A DNA stretch of 64,000 nt from a virus: positions 23,860-87,859 of the IMG/VR virus record IMGVR_UViG_3300010151_007551. The stretch is one strand, 5' to 3'. The position numbers and the translations under genes are program-made. Numbering within the stretch: position 1 is the first letter of the stretch; the number at the start of each line of letters is the position of its first letter. Shown piece by piece: positions 19,992 through 27,712 of this stretch. The notes beneath the pieces are model-generated. The model did not search any database. It was not told the DNA's origin and saw nothing but the letters and a program-made list of their open reading frames with translations.

Positions 19992-20046
19992 AAACGCCTT
20001 AATTGAAGTAGACTTAAAAATCTATTAAAATTAAGGCGTTTTTTAT
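19992..20046 (+). terminator. Strong intrinsic terminator
   Basis: AACGCCTTAATT (from 19993) pairs with AATTAAGGCGTT (from 20029), with an inner GTAGA/TCTAT pair, followed by a T-run. It ends the operon of the zincin and Hc1-like genes. Confidence 0.9.
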
Positions 20047-20097
20047 TGTTTTTAAATAAAAATGAACTTTTTTGTAAAAAAATGTTAAAATAATAAA

Positions 20098-20586
20098 ATG
20101 AAGCACAATACATGGATAACGAGTAATTCTATCTCAAAAACCGCTAGTTCTCAGGTATATTCACCATATAATGTTGGTGTTAGAAATCGTGTAAGAAATA
20201 ATAATATTGTGCAAGATGATCAAGAAAATGCGCCATCTATTTTACCCGAAAGGTTATCCTCGACTCCAAATCCTGCTTCTACAAAGTGGATAACCAGAAC
20301 TAGGATAAAGGTTGATCAAACATCTGATGATGCACAAATAGTAGATCCTGGTATACCAGGAAATAATCTTGTGTTTTTTGATAAGGTAGTATTAGATGGA
20401 ATAACAGATAGTGAAAATGTGGAATTTGGACTACCGTCTAGTCCAGACAAGGGTTCTGAACACATATATCTAAATGGACAGCTGCTAGATGCAGAAGATT
20501 ACACAATAGTGGGAGCCAGTGTCACGTTTAATTTTATACCTATGAAAGGCTCAAGATTATTGATATCTTACAGGGAAATTAAATAA
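20098..20586 (+). CDS. Virion-associated protein with beta-rich C-terminus, 162 aa
   Basis: The N-terminal 75 residues are polar and probably unstructured. The C-terminal half includes HIYLNGQLLDAEDYTIVG and VTFNFIPMKGSRLLISYRE. This is the repeated beta unit (xYLNGxLLxxxDYT) found in phage tail-fibre, collar and appendage proteins. The 680-aa protein at 21003 has a similar unit (VYCNGQLITKDQDYSV), so the two may belong to the same structure. Its exact place in the virion is unknown. Confidence 0.6.
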   Translation: MKHNTWITSNSISKTASSQVYSPYNVGVRNRVRNNNIVQDDQENAPSILPERLSSTPNPASTKWITRTRIKVDQTSDDAQIVDPGIPGNNLVFFDKVVLDGITDSENVEFGLPSSPDKGSEHIYLNGQLLDAEDYTIVGASVTFNFIPMKGSRLLISYREIK

Positions 20587-20661
20587 TGTGTAATTAAAAA
20601 TTATTATCATAAATATCTGATATTTTTTATGCAAAAACGTAAAAAATTAATCTAATAACTA

Positions 20662-20669
20662 GATAAATA
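20662..20669 (+). promoter_or_regulatory. Late-type promoter (GATAAATA)
   Basis: GATAAATA differs from the T4 late consensus in its first base, and the same variant occurs at 30674 and 46203 on the minus strand. Transcription would start about 5 nt before the ATG at 20680. Confidence 0.35.
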
Positions 20670-20679
20670 AATATGAACA

Positions 20680-20916
20680 ATGGAAAAATCAACAACATAT
20701 TACACAACATCAGATTTATATTTAGCAGCCTATTTAAAGGTAAAGGGCGGTAAGCTTTCCGTTGAAAAGAAGGGTTCCAAAGCCCTATTTAAATTTATAG
20801 AAAATCCAGATTTATCTTCAAATGTAAATGATTATTTTATGGAAACCGGTTCTTGCGAACCATTGGCATATACCAATGTCATAAAAAACCTAAAGAACCT
20901 GATCTTTAATAGTTAA
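20680..20916 (+). CDS. Small protein, possibly DUF5659-type, 78 aa
   Basis: It begins TTYYTTSDLYLAAYLKVKGG, which resembles the start of the small domain family named DUF5659 (Y-Y-T-x-D-L-x-L-A-A-x-L-x-x-x-G). The rest is Lys/Phe-rich (KGSKALFKF). Function is unknown. It lies between two virion-protein genes and is preceded by a late-type promoter. The family match is from memory and tentative. Confidence 0.5.
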   Translation: MEKSTTYYTTSDLYLAAYLKVKGGKLSVEKKGSKALFKFIENPDLSSNVNDYFMETGSCEPLAYTNVIKNLKNLIFNS

Positions 20917-21002
20917 TAAAACTAAAAAGATTTAAGTTAAAAAAATGGTTTTATTTCTATAGAATTCAGGCGAAATTAGGGCCTAAAAAAAATCTAAAAA
21001 AA

Positions 21003-23045
21003 ATGGATAATTTTAATTATAGACCATTTGCTCAATTTGGAATGGAGCAAATAAATTTTGAACCAAAACAAGTTGCCTTATTGGCAGCTATGGATAAAAA
21101 AGATGCAGATACGTCAGCTGCTATACAAGCAATAATAGATGGTGCAGTTTCTGATTTACAGAGTGCGGATACTAATATTGAAAACTTAGTAGCTACTGTT
21201 AAATCACAGCTTACTAAATCGATTGACTTAAACTCTTCAAAAATTGGTGATGTTGTTGACCAATTAGGTATGAATGGTTTACCTGCGTCATTGGTAAAAC
21301 TTTCAAAGGAACTTGAGAGGTTAATGAAGATTAGAGATGAGCTTCATGCACAAAAGATAGCTAATCAAAAAGGAGACGAGGTAGCAGAGTTAACTCAATC
21401 TGAGGAAGATTTTATGAGATTCATAAACGAAAACCTTGGATATGATTCTAGAATCACTGCAGTTAAGCATATATCATGGGCTTTTTCAGGATATAGTAGA
21501 CTAGATATAGCATCAATTATTGAATCATCTAATTATGGTGCTGACTATGCTACATATATTGATGCGTTTATACAAGCGTTTGGCGATGGTGATACTGCAT
21601 GGTTAGATAAATATGCTGAGAAAAATTTATCAACGCCTAATGATGACTATAGGAGTACTTGGCCTGGATATTTATTATTTAATGGAATCGCAGAAGATAA
21701 CTTTGACGACATGGTGAGAAAGTTCATTGCTGATACTGAACAGTGGATTAAAGACTTTTCAGCAGAAATGGGGTCAAATTTCTCAGATGTGTATGAGGAC
21801 ATTCGTGGATCACTTAACAGTATTAAAGCTGAAGCTAATGGAAACATTAAAAGTGGATGGACACGTCATGTTACTGCAGTTCAGGCATATGAAGAAAAAC
21901 CTTTATCTACTCGTAACTATACTCTTGTTAATGATGTATATGAGTCATCAGTAGTTGTATACTGTAATGGTCAGTTAATAACAAAAGATCAAGACTATTC
22001 AGTCAATAGAGATGATGATAGCGGAAAAGTAATAATTAAGTTTGCTGATTCAATGCCAATGGAACCTGGATTCTATTATGAAATTCATGCCATAGTATTG
22101 CATGCAACTGAATTATTTGGAATAGGTGCTCTTCCAGTTCAACCTGATTATGGAGTAACTGGATACGATACATCTTTCAAATTGGCGCAAGCGAAATTTT
22201 GGACAGAAAATCAATTGGCTAGATTATCACTATTTGATATTGATATTACAGAAATTTCTTCAGATATACGTTATAATATGGAACGAGGAGAGCAGCTTAA
22301 AACGGATAATATGAGTCTTACTGATAAACTGGCTGCATTTGAACAAGAAAAAGCAACTTTAAAAACTAATCTTGTTAGATTAAATTCAGAAAGAGACCAT
22401 CAAGCTGAGGAGTTAACCATGGTTAACACTAAGATTGCATCTTTCGAAGCAGATATAGTTGCTAATGAAGCCAATGTCGAAGATTTGACAGAACAATTAG
22501 CGCAGCTTGCTGAATTATTAGCAAAAGCTAAGCACAACCTTAAAGTTGCTGAGAATCCTGTTAATCCTAATGATTATGATGCAGAAAAATGCAAGGAACT
22601 TGAAACGATAGTTGAAACATCTACTCAAGCTCATATAGGAGGTAAAGCAGCTTTAGTTGCAGCAGAAACTAGTTTAGCAGAACTAAAAACTGAGTGTGAG
22701 ACTCACAAATCTCAAGTACCTGTAATTGAAGCGGATATTGCGACAAGTGATTCAAGTATAGAGACCACTACCACTCTTATTGAAAGCGTAGATGTATCTA
22801 TAAGTGGAACCAAATCGACTATTATCTTTAACGAAGCAGCAAAAACTGACTGTGATATGAAAGTTGCAAAAGCTGAACAGAAGGTGAAGAGTCTAAAAGA
22901 GGCGGTTGAAGCTATTGAAGCTGAGGTAAATCCTTATGCTACTATAGATCCTGCAGATGATCTGCTAGGTGATCCAAAAGACGAAGATAACGAAGGTGAA
23001 CCAGGTGGACCGGGTGATGGGATTGACAATATCATAGTTAATTAA
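21003..23045 (+). CDS. Virion structural protein with coiled-coil C-terminus, 680 aa
   Basis: The family is not recognised. Residues about 25-130 are helical. Residues about 310-370 contain a beta unit like those of tail-fibre and collar proteins (VYCNGQLITKDQDYSV). Residues about 430-650 are a long Ala/Glu/Leu/Thr-rich coiled coil (LTEQLAQLAELLAKAK, then later KAEQKVKSLKEAVEAIEAEV). The end is acidic and Gly/Pro-rich (EDNEGEPGGPGDGIDN). This layout suits a trimeric fibre or whisker. A strong terminator follows. Confidence 0.65.
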   Translation: MDNFNYRPFAQFGMEQINFEPKQVALLAAMDKKDADTSAAIQAIIDGAVSDLQSADTNIENLVATVKSQLTKSIDLNSSKIGDVVDQLGMNGLPASLVKLSKELERLMKIRDELHAQKIANQKGDEVAELTQSEEDFMRFINENLGYDSRITAVKHISWAFSGYSRLDIASIIESSNYGADYATYIDAFIQAFGDGDTAWLDKYAEKNLSTPNDDYRSTWPGYLLFNGIAEDNFDDMVRKFIADTEQWIKDFSAEMGSNFSDVYEDIRGSLNSIKAEANGNIKSGWTRHVTAVQAYEEKPLSTRNYTLVNDVYESSVVVYCNGQLITKDQDYSVNRDDDSGKVIIKFADSMPMEPGFYYEIHAIVLHATELFGIGALPVQPDYGVTGYDTSFKLAQAKFWTENQLARLSLFDIDITEISSDIRYNMERGEQLKTDNMSLTDKLAAFEQEKATLKTNLVRLNSERDHQAEELTMVNTKIASFEADIVANEANVEDLTEQLAQLAELLAKAKHNLKVAENPVNPNDYDAEKCKELETIVETSTQAHIGGKAALVAAETSLAELKTECETHKSQVPVIEADIATSDSSIETTTTLIESVDVSISGTKSTIIFNEAAKTDCDMKVAKAEQKVKSLKEAVEAIEAEVNPYATIDPADDLLGDPKDEDNEGEPGGPGDGIDNIIVN

Positions 23046-23083
23046 TTTAATTATTAAACGTTAATTCTTAATCTTTAAGTTTT

Positions 23084-23119
23084 AAAAAAAATTGGGGAAC
23101 TTCGGTTCCCCTTTTTTTA
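23084..23119 (+). terminator. Intrinsic terminator
   Basis: A GGGGAAC/GTTCCCC stem with a TTCG tetraloop is followed by a T-run, 48 nt after the preceding stop codon. Confidence 0.9.
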
Positions 23120-23165
23120 TATTATTATTCAAGAAATTATTTTTAATTATTTTAAAATTTATAAG

Positions 23166-23191
23166 AACCTATTATTTTTATATAGTAGAAT
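23166..23191 (+). promoter_or_regulatory. Phage AACY/TATAAT promoter for the gp32 operon
   Basis: AACCTATT begins exactly 20 nt before TAGAAT (23186), preceded by TAG. The leader to the gp32 ATG at 23231 is about 33 nt. Confidence 0.65.
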
Positions 23192-23230
23192 ATAACAAAT
23201 AATATAAATTACTAAAAAAAATACTTAATT

Positions 23231-24268
23231 ATGAATGACTTTTTTGATTTACCTAAAGAGACTTTTGGAAGCAGTAGTTCTAATTCCAATGAAAAGAAAA
23301 AAGATGAAAACATCTATGACCCAAATCCTGATGCAAGCGGAGGAATATATAAATCCGTTGTTAGGTTTATCCCCAATTTAAAAGATAAAACACAAACTAA
23401 ATACACTAAATATAGTGCTAAGGTATATAACCCTCTAACAAAGAGAGCTGTATATGTAGACTGTCCATCCAATGAAAATAAACCATCGGTATTGTGGACT
23501 TTATCTACTATTCTCGGCCGTCTTAAAAAAGAAGAACCTACCGTTGTCAATGAAATAAATGATAATTTTTCTAGGTGGTATACTCATCATTCTTACGTGT
23601 ATATTATAAAAGATCCTCAAAATCCTGATTTAGAAGGAAAAATTAAACTATTTAAATATCGCGCTCAGATTAATGATCTCATAGAGCAACAGATGAATCC
23701 AGACGAAGATGGTCTATTAGAAAACACGGTTAAAGTTAATCCCTTTCATTTATTAGAAGGAAAAGATTTCTTATGTGTTGTTTCAAAGAAAACAAAAACG
23801 TGGAGAGATTGGACAAAATGTAAATTTATGGATGAACTAACTCCATTTGTTTTTAATATAAAAGACAATCAAGTAGTTATGAAAAATGATGAAGGAGCTA
23901 TTAAAGTAGTAAAGGGATTCTTTGAAAAAACTGCTCCGTCCATGGAAGACTATTTACATCAGTCTTGGACAGATGAAACATACAATGAAGTTGCATCAGC
24001 GCTAAAAGCAGCGATTGGTCATAAAGAGGTTATAAACATGCTTATAGCTGAAACTAGAGATGAAAAAATGAAACAATTATTGTCTCTTGAAAATCCACAT
24101 AAAGAGTCTGTTGCACCGGCTTCTGTTTCATCAAATGACACATTAACCAATGATAATATTTCTTTTGGTGGAACCACTGTTAATACCGCTGTTGAAGAAA
24201 AAAAGACACCGGTTGTCACTGATGGAGAGTCTAATGATGAATATGATGATCTATTCAAAGATCTTTAA
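23231..24268 (+). CDS. gp32: Single-stranded DNA-binding protein, gp32-like
   Basis: This 345-aa protein has an N-terminal linker (LPKETFGSSSSNSNEKKKDE), a central OB-type DNA-binding core (SVVRFIPNLKDK ... RWYTHHSYVYIIKDPQNPD) and an acidic end NDEYDDLFKDL. In T4 gp32 such an acidic tail recruits replication proteins. The Cys/His zinc site of T4 gp32 is not evident: Cys residues are few and scattered. It coats single-stranded DNA at forks and in recombination. RNase H is encoded just downstream, as in T4-like gene orders. Confidence 0.9.
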   Translation: MNDFFDLPKETFGSSSSNSNEKKKDENIYDPNPDASGGIYKSVVRFIPNLKDKTQTKYTKYSAKVYNPLTKRAVYVDCPSNENKPSVLWTLSTILGRLKKEEPTVVNEINDNFSRWYTHHSYVYIIKDPQNPDLEGKIKLFKYRAQINDLIEQQMNPDEDGLLENTVKVNPFHLLEGKDFLCVVSKKTKTWRDWTKCKFMDELTPFVFNIKDNQVVMKNDEGAIKVVKGFFEKTAPSMEDYLHQSWTDETYNEVASALKAAIGHKEVINMLIAETRDEKMKQLLSLENPHKESVAPASVSSNDTLTNDNISFGGTTVNTAVEEKKTPVVTDGESNDEYDDLFKDL

Positions 24269-24301
24269 TATATAAAATTAAATAAAAAAAACAAATTAAC
24301 A

Positions 24302-24655
24302 ATGACTAAAGTTACAAATGAAACTGTAGAAAACACTAAAACAGATGCTTCTACTACTAATGCTACTGCTTCGGCTGAAAATACAACTGATCCAAATCAA
24401 GTTGTTCTTCTAGGAAGTATTTCATATACTGATGAATTTCAATATGAAGAATGGTTAAAAAACATGGATTTAAACCAGGCTATTTTTGTATTAGTTGCTA
24501 ATGCAAACTATGCACAATCAAAAGGATTATTATCTATTGCTGAATCTGAATTAGTTGCAGGTGCTCTTAGAACAATTAAGAAAAATTCTAAGCAGACTCC
24601 AGTTGCCCCCGTTGTAGATTCTAAAAATGTTACTGAAGATAAATCATCTAAATAG
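24302..24655 (+). CDS. Hypothetical protein in the gp33 position, 117 aa
   Basis: The family is not recognised. The first 35 residues are Thr/Ala/Asn-rich and probably disordered. A compact acidic and aromatic middle (YTDEFQYEEWLKNMDLNQA) is followed by a helix (SIAESELVAGALRTIKK) and a polar tail. It sits between gp32 and RNase H, where T4 has genes 59, 33 and dsbA. A small acidic protein here could be the late co-activator that partners gp55, but no sequence similarity to T4 gp33 is visible. Confidence 0.6.
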   Translation: MTKVTNETVENTKTDASTTNATASAENTTDPNQVVLLGSISYTDEFQYEEWLKNMDLNQAIFVLVANANYAQSKGLLSIAESELVAGALRTIKKNSKQTPVAPVVDSKNVTEDKSSK

Positions 24656-24664
24656 TTTTTACCA

Positions 24665-25804
24665 ATGGTTTATTTAATAGATGGAAATGCATATATAAAC
24701 GTAGCAGTAAGCGTTACTAAAAGTATTTTATCTAGAGATAAATCTATAGGAAGAGATTATTATATAGATGATATTTTTTCAGAAAATAAGAAGATCTTAA
24801 GGGAACAATGTAGGATAACATTTAGAGATTTTTGCTTATCTTACTTAGTATCATTAATTGCACCCATCCACAAAGAAGTGGATGAGGTGCATATTGTTTT
24901 TGATTCTAAAAGTTGGAGAAAGAAATATATTTCTGATTTTTTTACTACTGAAAATGTGTTATTGGATAGACCTTCTGATATTAAAGAATTTGAATATAAA
25001 GCTAATCGACGAGGAGACTCCAATATCTATTTATTTTTTGAATATTTTCAAGGCATTGTTCTAGACCATTTAAAAAATGAATGTGGAATTAATTTTCACA
25101 GGTGGTCCGGAATGGAGGGAGATGATATATTGGCGTATTTATGTGATACTTTTACTAAAGATACTATAATATATTCAGTTGATAAAGATTTAATACAGCT
25201 TGTTAATAATTCAGGATTAACATATACAATTATGGTATCACCTAAGCAGATGTCTAAGCATAAAAAATTATATGTTTCAGATTATTCAAGTGAATTAAAT
25301 GAATCAGATTTTTTTAACATAGATAACGTTACAGTTGGAAATCTAAATAATGTTTCTTCCAAGTTAATAGAAAAGGGATATGTTAAGTATCCAATAAATT
25401 CTACTCGTTCTGTGCTAGAAAAAATAATAGGTGGAGATAAGTCAGATAAAATACCAAGGTTATATAAAATGACTAAGTCTAAAGTTAATAAAGTTTGCGA
25501 ATTAATCATTGAAAAATATGGTAACGATATTTTACATAAACTAGATGAATTAAATGCAGAGTTTATAGATTATGCTATTTGTAAAATATCTAAGTGTAAT
25601 AAATTAGAAGAGAAAAAAGATATTGATACGCTTAGAAAGCATTTTATATTTAATACTAAAATAATTAGACTATCTCATACCTTATTGCCATTAGAGTTAA
25701 AAAATGAAATTGAAACTCGGCTAAACCTATTACAGAAAACAAAGTATAATAACTTTAAATATTCTAAGCTATTAGAACTCAAAAATAAATCAGTACTACT
25801 ATGA
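24665..25804 (+). CDS. rnh: RNase H / 5'-3' flap exonuclease
   Basis: This 379-aa protein is of the T4 RNase H/FEN family, which removes RNA primers. Visible are YLIDGNAYIN (first Asp), VFDSKSWRKKY, FEYKANRRGD, GMEGDDILAYL (paired Asp), IYSVDKDLIQL (Asp-x-Asp type) and IIGGDKSDKIP, the helix-three-turn-helix that binds duplex DNA. At 379 aa it is longer than T4 RNase H (305 aa), with extra C-terminal sequence. It overlaps groES by 4 nt, so the DNA-replication and chaperone genes are transcribed together. Confidence 0.88.
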   Translation: MVYLIDGNAYINVAVSVTKSILSRDKSIGRDYYIDDIFSENKKILREQCRITFRDFCLSYLVSLIAPIHKEVDEVHIVFDSKSWRKKYISDFFTTENVLLDRPSDIKEFEYKANRRGDSNIYLFFEYFQGIVLDHLKNECGINFHRWSGMEGDDILAYLCDTFTKDTIIYSVDKDLIQLVNNSGLTYTIMVSPKQMSKHKKLYVSDYSSELNESDFFNIDNVTVGNLNNVSSKLIEKGYVKYPINSTRSVLEKIIGGDKSDKIPRLYKMTKSKVNKVCELIIEKYGNDILHKLDELNAEFIDYAICKISKCNKLEEKKDIDTLRKHFIFNTKIIRLSHTLLPLELKNEIETRLNLLQKTKYNNFKYSKLLELKNKSVLL

Positions 25805-26100
25805 AACCTTTATATGAAAGAATTTTAATTAAACCTGTTCAAAAAGAAACATCTACTAAATCGGGTATTTTATTACCAACTAAAGCGGTTAAGCGTCCAA
25901 ATATTGGAACCGTAATAGCATGTGGAGAAGGAACACAACATAATCCTATGAAAGTTAAGGAAGGAGATGTAGTATTATGTAATAGATATGCAGGCGTAGA
26001 TATAGTTTATAAAAATGAACCTCATTACGTTATATTATCTAATGAAGTAATAGCCGTCTTGGAAAACATAGATGAGGTAAAACTCGACGAATATGAATAA
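25801..26100 (+). CDS. groES: GroES co-chaperonin (phage-encoded)
   Basis: This 99-aa protein matches bacterial GroES in length and order: KPLYERILIKPVQKE, the mobile loop TSTKSGILLPTKA, PNIGTVIACGEG, VKEGDVVLCNRYAG and a C-terminal VIAVLE. The mobile-loop motif GILLP, which contacts GroEL, is intact. In T4 this role is taken by gp31, which has almost no sequence similarity to GroES. Here the phage carries a genuine GroES together with its own GroEL (8401), although the two genes lie 16 kb apart. Confidence 0.95.
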   Translation: MKPLYERILIKPVQKETSTKSGILLPTKAVKRPNIGTVIACGEGTQHNPMKVKEGDVVLCNRYAGVDIVYKNEPHYVILSNEVIAVLENIDEVKLDEYE

Positions 26101-27112
26101 TGACTTAAAGTTCGACTTTAATGATATTTTAATATGTCCATCGGTTATAACTAATATAGAATCAAGATCTCACATTAATGTATTTTATCCTGATGGAAAC
26201 CTTCCACTTATAACTGCTCCAATGGATACCGTTATATTAGAGAAAAATGAACATGTATTTATTGAAAATAATATAATACCTTGTTTACCCAGGGGAGAAA
26301 AAGCTGGGCCTCGCTCTATAGAGTCATTTTCACTAAATGAAATGCTTAATAAATTTAAATCAAAGGAATTAAAAAAGCACAGGGGATATCTAATAGACAC
26401 AGCTAATGGTCATATAAAAAAACTAAAAGATGTCACTAGGATGATTAAGAATGAACTAGGTGATGATATATGGTTAATGATAGGAAATATAGCTAATCCA
26501 AAATCATACGCTGAATTATCTGAAGCCGGTGCAGATGCAATTAGAATAGGAATAGGCAACGGCGGAGGTTGTCTAACTACACAGCAGACTGGTGTAGGAT
26601 ATCCAATGGCTTCCTTAATAAAAGAATGTTATATTGAATCATTATCTTTAAATAATCCCGCTAAAATAGTAGCAGACGGTGGAATGAAAGATTATTCAGA
26701 TGTTATTAAAGCGCTCGCATTAGGAGCAGATTTCGTTATGATGGGTTCAATATTTAATAAAGCAATAGAAAGTTCTGGAAAAAATGTACATTATAGTAAT
26801 GCTGGTGAAACAGAACTTAGTTTAGAAGAAGCATTAGATTTGTTTAATTCTGGGAGACCTGTTTTCAAATCATTTAGAGGAATGTCTACCAAAGAGGTTC
26901 AAAGGAAATGGGGAAGGATTAATCTTAAAACATCTGAAGGAATAGTGGATACCAGAGAAGCCCAATACACTTTAAGCAGCTGGGTTGAAAACTTTAAGCA
27001 TTATCTAAGATCAGCCATGAGCTATACTAATTCTAGTGATTTAAATGAATTCATTGGGGAGACACACACTATAATGATCACTAAAAATTCATTAGATAGA
27101 TTTAAAAAATAA
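26093..27112 (+). CDS. IMP dehydrogenase / GMP reductase family enzyme
   Basis: This 339-aa TIM-barrel protein has the family hallmarks: FDFNDILICPS, LPLITAPMDTV, GIGNGGGCLTTQQTGVGYP (catalytic Cys loop), KIVADGGMKDYSDVIKALALG (phosphate-binding) and FRGMSTKEVQRKWG. There is no CBS domain. The length and TGVGYP loop are closer to GMP reductase than to IMP dehydrogenase, so it may shift the host guanine/adenine nucleotide balance in either direction. It is the last gene of the gp32 operon and overlaps groES by 8 nt. Confidence 0.82.
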   Translation: MNNDLKFDFNDILICPSVITNIESRSHINVFYPDGNLPLITAPMDTVILEKNEHVFIENNIIPCLPRGEKAGPRSIESFSLNEMLNKFKSKELKKHRGYLIDTANGHIKKLKDVTRMIKNELGDDIWLMIGNIANPKSYAELSEAGADAIRIGIGNGGGCLTTQQTGVGYPMASLIKECYIESLSLNNPAKIVADGGMKDYSDVIKALALGADFVMMGSIFNKAIESSGKNVHYSNAGETELSLEEALDLFNSGRPVFKSFRGMSTKEVQRKWGRINLKTSEGIVDTREAQYTLSSWVENFKHYLRSAMSYTNSSDLNEFIGETHTIMITKNSLDRFKK

Positions 27113-27124
27113 TTTTTTTATTTA

Positions 27125-27150
27125 AACCTTTTTATAAAGTTTAGTATAAT
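27125..27150 (+). promoter_or_regulatory. Phage AACY/TATAAT promoter of the ncRNA
   Basis: AACCTTTT begins exactly 20 nt before TATAAT (27145), preceded by TAG. It is one of the best matches to the consensus and stands directly in front of the non-coding block. Confidence 0.7.
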
Positions 27151-27156
27151 ATATAA

Positions 27157-27686
27157 ATCAATAACAAAATAGTTATTAACGTTCTTTAAAATAATGTGAA
27201 AGGCATCGGAAATCGACGGATTGAAGATGTTGATATGTGCCAGAACAATGAGTCCAGTGGAGCTCATATTGGATGGAATTAGATCGTCGGATCGCAGAAG
27301 CCCGTGATAGGGTGTTCCTAATCAAATGATTAGGCTGAACTACTTTAACAAGTGGAATTTCAGTTCTTAGTTTAGATTTATAGAAAATGTAGATCTGCAC
27401 AACGCTTGTGGGTAAATAAATAAATCCCGCTTTATGACTGAATAAGCTTTTTCGCGAGCTAAGGTGGTCTTGAATTCTATAGTGGATTTATCAATGATTA
27501 TGGTGAGTACAAACCATTTTTAAGATAAGCAACGTCGGTTATTTCAAGATGCAGTGTTTAAAATCGCAGCGGAGACTAAGTTGGAGGTATTCTATAATCC
27601 TTCCATATTTTCTTTCACTTTTTATTTTTATAATACATACACTAATTACAAAAAAAAGGGAAGCTTTATAGTTTCCCTTTTTTATT
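27157..27686 (+). ncRNA. Large structured non-coding RNA candidate, about 530 nt
   Basis: The stretch has a promoter in front, an intrinsic terminator behind and no credible reading frame. It is visibly richer in G+C than its surroundings. Pairings seen: GTGAAAG (27196) with CTTTCAC (27612), closing about 420 nt; GGCAT/GTGCC (27202/27237); a bulged hairpin CAATGAG-TCC-AGT-GGA-G-CTCAT-AT-TG (27246-27271); CCTAATC-AAAT-GATTAGG (27317-27334); GAACT/AGTTC (27337/27362) around ACTT-TAAC-AAGT; CACAA-CGC-TTGTG (27398-27410); ATGGT/ACCAT (27500/27513). It is not tmRNA, RNase P RNA or 6S RNA by any signature recalled here. Family unknown. Confidence 0.75.
27650..27686. terminator. Two-way intrinsic terminator between ncRNA and sheath gene
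   Basis: An A-run, then a GGGAAGC/GTTTCCC stem, then a T-run, symmetrical on both strands. It would end both the ncRNA (+) and the sheath transcript (-), whose stop lies at 27713. Confidence 0.85.
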
Positions 27687-27712
27687 TTATATTAAAATTA
27701 AGTTTTCTGTTA

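Noticed and set aside
27157-27686. tmRNA, RNase P RNA or group I intron
   Set aside because: No tRNA-like ends, no RNase P core signature, and no paired R/S (GACTA/TAGTC) elements were found; the flanking genes are complete.
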